Below, piece by piece: positions 1 to 7,995 of a DNA stretch of 41,765 nt. The stretch's first letter is position 1. Every line of letters begins with the position of its first letter. Source of the stretch: Comamonadaceae bacterium CG12_big_fil_rev_8_21_14_0_65_59_15 (GTDB lineage Bacteria > Pseudomonadota > Gammaproteobacteria > Burkholderiales > Burkholderiaceae_C); the NCBI GenBank assembly GCA_002786915.1, contig PCUV01000085.1, positions 1 to 41,765 on the forward strand, read 5' to 3'. The position numbers were made by a program, and so were the translations under genes. Under the pieces are notes generated by a model. It made no database searches and was not told where the DNA came from. It saw only the letters and a list, made by a program, of their open reading frames with translations.

Positions 1-246
1 GTTTTCGTGACAGTACGTGCACAGCAGTTCCCAATTGCTTCCATCAGACGGGTTGTCGTCGTGGTTGCTGTTCTTGTGGTGCACTTCCAGCAATGCCAGA
101 TTGGCATGATCAAAGGTGCGTGCACAGCGTGCGCAGACCCAGGGAAACAGCTTCAAAGCTTGCGCCCGGTAGCCCCGTTCCCTTTGTTCGGCGCTACGTC
201 GCACCTCAAGAACAAGACGATCGAGTCGCTCATTGGTTTGTGCCAT
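1..246 (-). CDS. yajD: YajD-type HNH nuclease, partial (3' end outside window)
   Basis: The first 82 codons are present and the gene runs off the left edge. The ATG at 246 is preceded by a purine-rich AAAGGCAG. The product has an N-terminal helix, then WVCARCART, the HNH core EVHHKNSNHDDNP, DGSNWELL, and CTYCHEN at the edge. Paired CxxC knuckles around an HHxxxxH core and the DGSNWELLC block are the hallmark of the small (about 115-residue) YajD family of HNH proteins, widespread in proteobacteria. HNH domains cut DNA using a metal ion; the physiological role of YajD is not established. I place it outside the BREX operon. Family assignment is strong; function is only inferred. Confidence 0.85.
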   Translation of the reverse strand, partial: MAQTNERLDRLVLEVRRSAEQRERGYRAQALKLFPWVCARCARTFDHANLALLEVHHKNSNHDDNPSDGSNWELLCTYCHEN

Positions 247-304
247 CGCAGTCACTGCCTTTGGATTTCCTCACCAGAAGTAGCTGCCATCCAGATTTCT
301 CAGC

Positions 305-880
305 TTACTTGGCGACAGCTTTGCCGAAAACCTTGAGACCATCGCGCTCTCCACTTGAAACGACCACCCCTGCTTTAGCAGCTGCGTTGAGCCACGCACG
401 TGCACGATTGGCAATAACGACTCTTGCGGATTCGTCGAGGCCAAGTTTGACGACCGCAGTGTCAATCAATTCGTTGGTGGTGAGCTTTTTGCGCCCGAGG
501 CAACTGAGCCAAAATTTCCCGCCGGTCGATGGGATTTCAACAGGTTGAGCTGACTTGGCCGGTTTCGCTGATCTGGTTGGCTTCACTTCAACCTTTGCAC
601 TCACTGCTATTTTTGGTGGCTTGGCTTTCGAAGATTTGGCCTTGATAGTCGTCTTTGGCTGAACCACCGCAACATCGGACTCAACAGGCATCACGATGAA
701 GACGTCGTCCACTGCTTGGCTTGGAGAGGACTTGACAAAGGGTGGTAGTGCCGTTGCTGACGACTCGAATGAGATAAGCGGTTTCAGTCCATCCAACGCC
801 TGCTCCAGATTCGTAAGACGCTGGCGAGTGCGCTCAATTTCCTGAGCAATATGACTTGCAGCTTCTAGTAGTGTTTGCAT
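305..880 (-). CDS. Hypothetical basic protein with low-complexity Lys/Ala/Pro linker
   Basis: A protein of 191 residues. I prefer ATG 880, preceded by GAAAGAAA, over the in-frame GTG at 913, which has no ribosome site. Three parts are visible: an N-terminal amphipathic, probably coiled-coil helix (about residues 1-40, with IAQEIERTRQRLTNLEQAL); a middle stretch rich in Lys, Ala, Pro and Val (about 70-125); and a C-terminal conserved-looking domain of about 70 residues beginning FWLSCLGRKKLTTNELI and ending GLKVFGKAVAK. The basic linker could contact nucleic acid, but I recognise no family. It lies 58 bases upstream of the yajD-like gene on the same strand and could be co-transcribed with it. 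Confidence 0.65.
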   Translation of the reverse strand: MQTLLEAASHIAQEIERTRQRLTNLEQALDGLKPLISFESSATALPPFVKSSPSQAVDDVFIVMPVESDVAVVQPKTTIKAKSSKAKPPKIAVSAKVEVKPTRSAKPAKSAQPVEIPSTGGKFWLSCLGRKKLTTNELIDTAVVKLGLDESARVVIANRARAWLNAAAKAGVVVSSGERDGLKVFGKAVAK

Positions 881-1162
881 AGTTTTTCTTTCATCAAATA
901 GGCCGAACGACACGGCGTTATCAAGCGTGGATGGTATTGCAATTTGTCATCGCCGACTCGCCTGAGGTTAGACGGCACGACCTTTGGCTGCATAGGCTGA
1001 ATGCGGGTGCTCGCGTCAGTCCGCTATCTGGTGGTTCAGTTCAACCCCGTTCAGCAGCCGGTCATGGCTTACGGCATGGTGCCCATAGCTGTCAGCCAAG
1101 GATATCTTCTTGAACGACTGCAATGAATGGTCAAGCAGTCACTCGCGATATTTCAAAATACC

Positions 1163-4100
1163 TTACCCAAGATTCACCACATTCAATCCGTCGCCAAACA
1201 CCGACTGTGCCACTGGCACCAGGTGCTCATGGTGCGTCAAGAAAATCACTTGGGTGGATTCGGATAACTGAGCCAGAGCCTGCAAGCCAGCTTTGGCGCG
1301 GCCATCGTCGTAATTGATGAACAAGTCATCTGCGATAAACGGCAGGGCAATGGTTTTCTGAAGATGGAGTTCCAGTGCCGCCAGGCGCAATGCCAGATAC
1401 AACTGATCTCGCGTGCCTTCGCTCATACCTTCGATCTCCACCAGTTCACCACTGACACGCTGGCCAGACAGTTTTAATGGGTCACTCTCATAATCAACTG
1501 ACAATTTGCAAAATGCACCTTGAGTCAATGCCATAAAGATATCGCTGGCACGGCTCAACATGGGACCCTGTTTGCTCTCACGAAACCGCTCAATTGACCA
1601 ACGTAACAGTTTTGCTGCGGTGTGCACTTTGATAAACCGATCTACCGCATTTGTCATACGCGCCAAAGCTTCCTGCCTTTGGGCTTCTGCTTTTGCAGCA
1701 TCGGCTTGACCTGCGATTTTCGCAAGAATGGTGTTGGCGGCATTGAGAGCACCAGAGTAAGCATTTTGCTTGTCGACCACATCATCAATTTGCTGTTGGA
1801 GATCGGTGAGCACAACAGAGATCAATCCGACATCAGTCGCATCCAGTTCGCTCTCCAACACGTCGCGAGGCAAACCATCGCCGACACTGGTCAGTTGATT
1901 CAGCGTGAGCTCAATCTGCGAGGTGATTGTTCTGAGTCGGTCTGAATTGGAAATGGCCACGCGCAAATTTTCAAAGTCTGCCGTTGTAGAAAGCTGGAGC
2001 AATGGTTTCAGACTGGCTTGCGCACTGGCTATTTGCTCATTGGCTGAGAAAAGTTTGGATGAAACATCCGTCAATTCAATTGTCAGTCGGTTCAACTCCT
2101 GAGAACTGGACTGGGCTTCTTTCAAACGCTGACTCAACGCCAGTGCCAACTGACCAGCTGACTCGCTTGCCAAATCAGGCGCAAGAGTCTCTGACAAGGC
2201 TTGGGCTTGCTGGTCAAAGTCTTTCAACGCCAGGCGCATGGCACCGATGCGGTTAACGCGAATATCCCGAATCTTTTGCAGCTGCCCATGCATACGGTCA
2301 ATCAGGTCCAGTGCATCCTGTGCAACCTCCACAGGGGTTGATTCCGGAAGATGGGCTAACGCCAGATTCTTCTGGAAATCGACCTGCCAATCCCTCACAG
2401 CTGCCTGCGCTCTCTCTTGTCGGCTGATCAAATCTGCCATCGAGGACTGGGCGCCAATTTTTTGCTCAAGCAGCGCCTCACGTCGCTCTTGGTATCTGGT
2501 TGCGCTTTTTACCCAGTCATCCGCCAGCAAAATCAAGCCAGACAATTTCAATGTCTCAGTTTTGGCGTGCATGGATTGCAGTACGTCGGCCAAAGTCGTG
2601 CTGGCTTGCGATGCACGTTCAAGCAAACTGCCTTGCGCAGACAGCGCTTCAGCCAATGCGACCGCCGCAGCTAGCACCTTGTCCCGAGACGCGTTCCAGC
2701 TGTTGACCTTGAGTAGGGGCATGCCACCCAGCCCCATGGCACTGATCTGTTCAACCCACGCCTGATCAAATTTCAGTAGCGACTCGGTAGATTGCTGGTG
2801 TCTCGCAGTTTGCTCGGTCAATTGCAGCCGCAGACGCTCAAGCTGATCCAATTTCAATTGAAACTCTGTCTCCGCCTGTGCCTTATCGTGGCGTTGGTCT
2901 GACAGTTCATCTGACTGCGCTACCTGTCTTTCATAGCCAGATGCGCCTTCCTGCAAAGCGATGCCCCCACTCTTGATGGACTTCCATGTCTCGTCCCGAT
3001 CTCCGCGAACCTGCTGGACATCGGCCAGGGTTACCGGTTGGTGAGCCGCCTGGTACTGAGAAATTTCCAGTTTCAGGGCATCCATGTCTGCCTGATGTTC
3101 TGTCACACGTTGCGCTGCCAAGGTCTCTTTGGCCTCCAGATCATTGCGGCGTTTGATCAGTGCAGTAATTTCATCCTGACTGGGAGGGTTCAATGCTTGC
3201 AAAGCAACTGGGTCATGGTTCCATGGGCTCAAGGCGCGGTTGGCGGACTCCAGATCACGTTGCAGGCGGTCAATCTGAGCATCCAACTGCTTTTCTTGCG
3301 TCACCACATCACCTAGCGCTCGTGCGGCGGATAAAGCATCATGCAAGGCTACAGGGACTGCAGTTTGTGGCAGTGCTTCAATTTGCAGGTCAAGGGTCTT
3401 GAGTTCTTCCTCGCGCTGGTGCCGGGTTTCAACGCTCGTACCCAGCGCCTGTACCAAAGCCTCATGACGGCGAATCAGCTTGCCCAGCGTGGATTTGAGC
3501 AAGGTGCCTGGCAATCGTTTTGAGATCGCTTCTTCATCTTCTTGCGGCCAATTTAACTGGCGCACACACTCTTGCACTTCTTGCCACAGCAACTGAACTT
3601 CCCCCTCACGTTTGGCAATGTCGGTATCAACAGAGCGAAGTTCTTGGCGCAGCGCAAACAAGGCTTCAATGTCGGCACTGCGACCCAGCATGGATGCATC
3701 TGGATGCAGCTCGGCTATTTTTCTGGCAATTTCAGTACGCTGATCTTCCAGTGATTGCGCCGATTGAGTGGCGATGGCGATGTCGCGCTCAGCGCGGGTC
3801 AGACACTCAGATGCATCTTGCGGCAAGGTGACGACTGCCCCTAACTCTGCTTGACGGTCCTCCAGTTCCTTGAGCGTATTGAGCATGGGCGCAGTGCGGC
3901 GAATGCGCTCCAAGCGGATGCGGTCCTGCTCTAGTTGCCTATAAAACTGACGGGCCTTTTCAAGCTCTTCACCGATCTGATGGACCGATGAGCTGGCTTC
4001 TTGCCAATCCTTGGTGCGCACGGTGGCGGCCTTGAGTGCCGCTTCCGCCTGTTCAAGTTCAGCCGCTGCCGCGTAATACTCGCGATCGCCTGACTTGCGC

Positions 4101-4621
4101 TTGGCCCACAGCGAACTCGCTTCGGCTTCAAATTGGTCTCGAACTTGCCCCAGGCTTCCAACCCCGGCAGCCGCTTGAAAAAGAATTTGGCCGATGTCGT
4201 TGGACGCGTTCAGAATGTCTTGGCCACCCTGCACCAGTCTCTCGTGGTTCAGACCAAACATCTGGTCGAAGAAGTCACGATCAACCTGACCCAGAAAGGG
4301 AATCAGTGCCCCATCAGGTAAAGCACCGCCTGTGACGTTTTGCAGAGTTTTGCTTCGGGCTTTGGTGCGAATGAAATCAAGTGCGGTATCGCCTTGTTCA
4401 ATGGCCGCACCCAGACGCATGTCAGCGTGGGCATGCAAAAAGTTGTAGCGTGAACGGGTTTCAATGCCAAACAGCAAATCCAGTATGGCGTTGCGCAAGG
4501 TGGATTTGCCAGCCTCGTTGGGTCCGACGATCAGATGAAAGTCTTTGTCGGATTTGGGCAGAGTGACTGATTTGTCGGTAAATTTGCCATACCGCAGCAG
4601 GTCAAGACGGTTGATGCGCAT
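1163..4621 (-). CDS. yhaN: YhaN-like SMC/Rad50-type ATPase (AAA_23/AAA_27)
   Basis: A protein of 1152 residues with an ATP-binding cassette split by a very long coiled coil, as in Rad50/SbcC. Walker A GPNEAGKS is at residues 33-40. The coiled-coil arms (about 170-1000) are rich in Gln, Leu, Glu and Ala. Near the C-terminus come a signature-like GMSEGTRDQLYLALRLA (from 1065), Walker B LPFIADDLF (about 1093-1101) and H-loop LTHHEH (about 1128). The N-terminal RINRLDLLRYGKF and the C-terminal SEGTRDQLYLALRLA pattern fit the YhaN/COG4717 branch better than classical SbcC. It starts 9 bases after the upstream metallophosphoesterase gene, so the two very probably form a DNA end-processing complex. 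I see no zinc-hook CxxC in the coiled coil. The start ATG at 4621 gives the canonical N-terminus. Confidence 0.88.
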   Translation of the reverse strand: MRINRLDLLRYGKFTDKSVTLPKSDKDFHLIVGPNEAGKSTLRNAILDLLFGIETRSRYNFLHAHADMRLGAAIEQGDTALDFIRTKARSKTLQNVTGGALPDGALIPFLGQVDRDFFDQMFGLNHERLVQGGQDILNASNDIGQILFQAAAGVGSLGQVRDQFEAEASSLWAKRKSGDREYYAAAAELEQAEAALKAATVRTKDWQEASSSVHQIGEELEKARQFYRQLEQDRIRLERIRRTAPMLNTLKELEDRQAELGAVVTLPQDASECLTRAERDIAIATQSAQSLEDQRTEIARKIAELHPDASMLGRSADIEALFALRQELRSVDTDIAKREGEVQLLWQEVQECVRQLNWPQEDEEAISKRLPGTLLKSTLGKLIRRHEALVQALGTSVETRHQREEELKTLDLQIEALPQTAVPVALHDALSAARALGDVVTQEKQLDAQIDRLQRDLESANRALSPWNHDPVALQALNPPSQDEITALIKRRNDLEAKETLAAQRVTEHQADMDALKLEISQYQAAHQPVTLADVQQVRGDRDETWKSIKSGGIALQEGASGYERQVAQSDELSDQRHDKAQAETEFQLKLDQLERLRLQLTEQTARHQQSTESLLKFDQAWVEQISAMGLGGMPLLKVNSWNASRDKVLAAAVALAEALSAQGSLLERASQASTTLADVLQSMHAKTETLKLSGLILLADDWVKSATRYQERREALLEQKIGAQSSMADLISRQERAQAAVRDWQVDFQKNLALAHLPESTPVEVAQDALDLIDRMHGQLQKIRDIRVNRIGAMRLALKDFDQQAQALSETLAPDLASESAGQLALALSQRLKEAQSSSQELNRLTIELTDVSSKLFSANEQIASAQASLKPLLQLSTTADFENLRVAISNSDRLRTITSQIELTLNQLTSVGDGLPRDVLESELDATDVGLISVVLTDLQQQIDDVVDKQNAYSGALNAANTILAKIAGQADAAKAEAQRQEALARMTNAVDRFIKVHTAAKLLRWSIERFRESKQGPMLSRASDIFMALTQGAFCKLSVDYESDPLKLSGQRVSGELVEIEGMSEGTRDQLYLALRLAALELHLQKTIALPFIADDLFINYDDGRAKAGLQALAQLSESTQVIFLTHHEHLVPVAQSVFGDGLNVVNLG

Positions 4622-4630
4622 GCTGTGCCC

Positions 4631-5887
4631 CTAGTTCGACGTGGCCAAATACGCCAACAAACCCGGCGTGACAGATTTGACAATGCCCGCCACATCACCA
4701 TTGCGAATGGCATGGAGTTCTGGCACACCATGCACCACCTCTATGGGCATCTTGTCAACCAGCGGGCGCAGGTCTTCCAGCAATGAAGCTAACAAGGCTG
4801 GATCACTAGGGGCATCAACCAAAAATTTCTGCAAGTCGGCTATTGCGTCCGAGCGGGTTGCCATTTGGGCTGCATCTACGCGGGGTTCGGTTTCCAGGCA
4901 AACTTTTTCAACCCAGAGTCGATCCATGCCAAGTGCGGCAGCTTGACCCAGAATGTCTTCACGCAATTGTTTTTCCAAACCAAACAACTCTCCGTGTGCT
5001 GCGGTCTTGCCCTGAATGCACACCCGCACACAGAGGTAAATATTCTGTGGCGTGTCATTCATCAACTGCTCAAAAGCTTGCCCTACTAGGCGCGACACCT
5101 CGGGCAGAGTGGCAGCACTGCTGACATCCACCTCTGCCTTATGCCAACGCAAGGCATCCACTAGCACACGTTCAACCGATTGAATGCCAGTTTCATCGGC
5201 AGTGACCAGCATGGCACCACGCGTGCCGGTTTCGCGGATGTGGCGACCTTGCAGATTGCCAGGGAACACCACCCACGGGTCTTTTTGCAAAATGGCGTGT
5301 TCATGCACATGGCCCAAGGCCCAATATTGATAAGACTTGGCCGTCAGTTCAGCCAGTGTGCAAGGCGCATAGTTGGCGTGCGCCGCATAGCCACCCAGTG
5401 CGGTATGCAGCACCCCAATATTGAGCCAGCCAGCAACGGGCGCCGGATAACTGGCGGCCAGATTGTCTAAAGTGGCCGCTTCTTTGTAGCTGCGACCGTG
5501 CAGGGCCACCTTCAAAGCATCTATGCGGAAAGTATTGGCCTTGCGCGACTCAAAGGTGTGAACATTGGCGGGTAGCGTCAACTTCTTGGTCATCTCACTT
5601 TCGGCATCGTGATTGCCGTAGAGCAGATAGACCGGAATGCCGGCCTTGTTCAAGCGCCCCATTTCACGGCAGAAAAAGTGGCCGGTGTTGTAGTCCTTCC
5701 AGGTGCCGTCGTACAAATCACCAGCAATAACCATGAAATCTACCGATTCCTCAATGGCCAGATCAATCAGGCGCGTGAATGCATCGCGGGTGACAGTGCG
5801 CAGCAGATCGGCGGGGGCATCTTTGTAGGCTGCTAGGCCAGACAGCGGGCTGTCGAGGTGGATGTCTGCGGTGTGGATGAATTTCAA
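4631..5887 (-). CDS. yhaO: YhaO/SbcD-like DNA repair exonuclease (metallophosphoesterase)
   Basis: A protein of 418 residues with the full calcineurin-like phosphoesterase motif set: FIHTADIHLDSP (D8, H10), MVIAGDLYDG (about 53-62), LLYGNHDAE (about 88-96), a later GVLHTALGG and ALGHVHEH. These residues bind two metal ions in Mre11/SbcD nucleases. The C-terminal third is a capping/regulatory domain. The annotated start is TTG at 5887, supported by GGGAG about eight bases upstream and by the family's typical M-K-F-I-H-T-A-D beginning; no better ATG exists. Gene order nuclease then ATPase, separated by 9 bases, matches Bacillus yhaO-yhaN and sbcD-sbcC. Expected role: processing DNA ends or hairpins, in the cytoplasm. 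Whether it serves defence or housekeeping cannot be told from sequence. Confidence 0.9.
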   Translation of the reverse strand: MKFIHTADIHLDSPLSGLAAYKDAPADLLRTVTRDAFTRLIDLAIEESVDFMVIAGDLYDGTWKDYNTGHFFCREMGRLNKAGIPVYLLYGNHDAESEMTKKLTLPANVHTFESRKANTFRIDALKVALHGRSYKEAATLDNLAASYPAPVAGWLNIGVLHTALGGYAAHANYAPCTLAELTAKSYQYWALGHVHEHAILQKDPWVVFPGNLQGRHIRETGTRGAMLVTADETGIQSVERVLVDALRWHKAEVDVSSAATLPEVSRLVGQAFEQLMNDTPQNIYLCVRVCIQGKTAAHGELFGLEKQLREDILGQAAALGMDRLWVEKVCLETEPRVDAAQMATRSDAIADLQKFLVDAPSDPALLASLLEDLRPLVDKMPIEVVHGVPELHAIRNGDVAGIVKSVTPGLLAYLATSN

Positions 5888-5931
5888 AGTTGGCTCCCAA
5901 TTACGCGATCACAAGCTTGTCGTCTTTTCGT

Positions 5932-5959
5932 CTTATCGTTTCAGTCGCTTATTTTTCAA
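5932..5959 (-). promoter_or_regulatory. Possible sigma70 promoter of the yhaO-yhaN pair
   Basis: On the minus strand, TTGAAA (-35, 5954-5959) and GATAAG (-10, 5932-5937) are separated by 16 bases, about 45 bases upstream of the TTG start at 5887. The -35 match is good and the -10 is moderate. The 247-base gap between yhaO and the WGR gene is otherwise AT-rich and without a convincing gene. Confidence 0.35.
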
Positions 5960-6134
5960 CAGGCTTGTAACTTATGCATTCACTGTACCTGCAATGTTGG
6001 CTGTAACGCGTCCAAATCGTATGAAAACAACCGCCGTCCATCCGGTTGAAGCAAATTATTTTTGGAAAGAATTGATGCGATCCAATAACGAACAGCGTCA
6101 ACAGTCAATTTTTGGGGATTAGTCATGTACCAAT

Positions 6135-7964
6135 TTACGTTGGAATTGAACTATCGTGTCTGCATACAGAATGGAGTGCCGCTGTTTTTTTAATGAATGA
6201 AGGGCAGGCAGACTCACTCAATGAATTGAGTAAATTAGAAGAGAATTTGGAAAGCTCCCCATCCATACAATTCGACCAAAAAATCATCGCAACTACGAAG
6301 CCATAGCCATCGACTCCATTCCGAATCAAATCCAAAGCAAGAGAATTAATATTTCGGATCACATTATCCAACAATGTGAATAAAGCAGTCCGATCTTTTT
6401 TCTTGTATTTTTTTGTATTAATTAAATATGCGCTTAAATCGTCACATTCAAGCATTAATGATGATGGCTTCTTAATTAAGAATGCTCGCAAATCTTGATA
6501 ATAATCATCACTAAAATATTCACTAAGTCTATTTTTTTTATTAATTTCTCTATGCAGTTTAACTGTATAAGTAACAAATTCAACAAAATTATTTATTGCA
6601 ATTTTGTCAGCGCCTCCAAATCGATCTAACGCAATAGGGGTTACAGGAAATGTTTCAGAAAATAAATATGACGAAGGAAATTTTCGTTGCAACTCTTCCC
6701 GCTCCTTTTCCCCGAAGAACTTTGCATAGCGACCTTTGTCATTTACTGGAATCGTATACTTTAGTGTTGGATTTTCAACGAAAAAGTTCCCAACAAAGTA
6801 AGAAATCGTGTGAAACTTAAGTTCATCGTGTCCATATTCAAGATCTTCTGGATTTGTCAAGATATTGATTAACTCATCATCGCCCATTCTATTATAGTAA
6901 TGCCCTAATTCATCAATAGAGGCGGAATTGCAAATTTTATCTATGACTGGTTCCAATGGGTTGTTGTATGGCGAAACATCTCCATCGCCATGATAAACAG
7001 TCGTAAAAAATGCTCTTTGATAATAGTCATACATCAAACCATATGTTACTGCATCTGATCCATATGCCGCATAGGGAACATAATTTAACTCATGATGACC
7101 ATACTTATGGAGGATTAATGCATTGGGAGGTGGATCATTTTCTCGGAATAAATAACATGACAATCCAAAATTATTAAATGATATCGAATCCAAAACCGAG
7201 TTCTCGCCAATAAACTTATCAATTTTTGAAAATAGGTCATAGGTTTTAAGAAATCCATCCGGACAATCGGTCCCGTACATATCAAAAAATCTCTCCCTAG
7301 GTATTTTAAAATCATCTGGGTTGAATTTCATTTCCAAGCCCTTGAGTGTGATGCTAGTAATCCATTGAGCTTGTGGATTGCCCCAAATCAACACTAACTC
7401 CAGTGGAGTTATTAGGCGTGGTAATTCAAGTTTGCCGTTTCCACTATCAAGCGCAATTAATGCATTCTGTATTACATCGATATTATTCGGCAGACCTCTG
7501 CTTTGAAGAGCCGTGTCAATGGACTCCCGCAAGCCCATTAATCTTGACCTGACTTCAGACAAATACCGGAGTTGTCGATGCCCCTTTGATGAGATTTTGG
7601 GTTTGACCGCAATCAGATCAGGTCGCATTTTGCTTGCCGTCTTCTGAAAGTTAGACCGTGCCTGGACTACAGCAGGTTTGATCTTCTTCGATTGGGTTCC
7701 AGCCACAGAGTCAGCTAGCCGCACTTCGCTGTAACCCTTCATAAGTTTCGCAGCCACCAACTTGTCCGCGCTCTTTTGCGCCAAATCAGGCGACTCAAAA
7801 GGCTTGACTTGTGTCTGTCCGGCGGTACCAATCTTGCCGTAGCGCACCTCTGTACCCTCGGCAGTAATCCTGATTTCCCAGAACTTGGATGATTTTTCAT
7901 CGGTGAATTCAAGCCGCCGAAATTGATCATCAGCGATGCCGGTTAATGTGGAACCCTTAGTCAT
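6135..7964 (-). CDS. WGR-domain protein with uncharacterised AT-rich C-terminal region
   Basis: A protein of 609 residues. Residues 10-80 form a WGR domain (FRRLEFTDEKSSKFWEI, VRYGKIGTAGQ, then KPFESPDLAQKSADKL and a closing KGYSEV). WGR domains contact nucleic acids in PARPs and in MolR/YehF-type bacterial proteins. A Lys/Pro-rich linker (about 80-120) follows, then about 430 residues I cannot place: no kinase, nuclease or ATPase motif, but many aromatic residues (YDYYQRAFF, GHYYNRMGDDELI). Base composition changes near 7500: the WGR part looks like neighbouring host DNA, while the rest is clearly AT-rich with ATT/AAT/AAA codons, as in the LRR/LRV genes of the BREX region. Start ATG 7964 has AGGGGA six bases upstream. 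It lies just downstream of the divergent DNA ligase (31-base gap), so co-transcription is likely. Confidence 0.75.
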   Translation of the reverse strand: MTKGSTLTGIADDQFRRLEFTDEKSSKFWEIRITAEGTEVRYGKIGTAGQTQVKPFESPDLAQKSADKLVAAKLMKGYSEVRLADSVAGTQSKKIKPAVVQARSNFQKTASKMRPDLIAVKPKISSKGHRQLRYLSEVRSRLMGLRESIDTALQSRGLPNNIDVIQNALIALDSGNGKLELPRLITPLELVLIWGNPQAQWITSITLKGLEMKFNPDDFKIPRERFFDMYGTDCPDGFLKTYDLFSKIDKFIGENSVLDSISFNNFGLSCYLFRENDPPPNALILHKYGHHELNYVPYAAYGSDAVTYGLMYDYYQRAFFTTVYHGDGDVSPYNNPLEPVIDKICNSASIDELGHYYNRMGDDELINILTNPEDLEYGHDELKFHTISYFVGNFFVENPTLKYTIPVNDKGRYAKFFGEKEREELQRKFPSSYLFSETFPVTPIALDRFGGADKIAINNFVEFVTYTVKLHREINKKNRLSEYFSDDYYQDLRAFLIKKPSSLMLECDDLSAYLINTKKYKKKDRTALFTLLDNVIRNINSLALDLIRNGVDGYGFVVAMIFWSNCMDGELSKFSSNLLNSLSESACPSFIKKTAALHSVCRHDSSIPT

Positions 7965-7995
7965 GATTTCCCCTATTACAAATTGAAGTTAATAC

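Noticed and set aside
1110..1145. GACTGC/GCAGTC hairpin after yhaN as terminator
   Set aside because: Short stem, long loop and no T-run; too weak to annotate.
6021..6122. 33-codon plus-strand frame between yhaO and the WGR gene
   Set aside because: No ribosome site, opposite strand to neighbours and no recognisable peptide.
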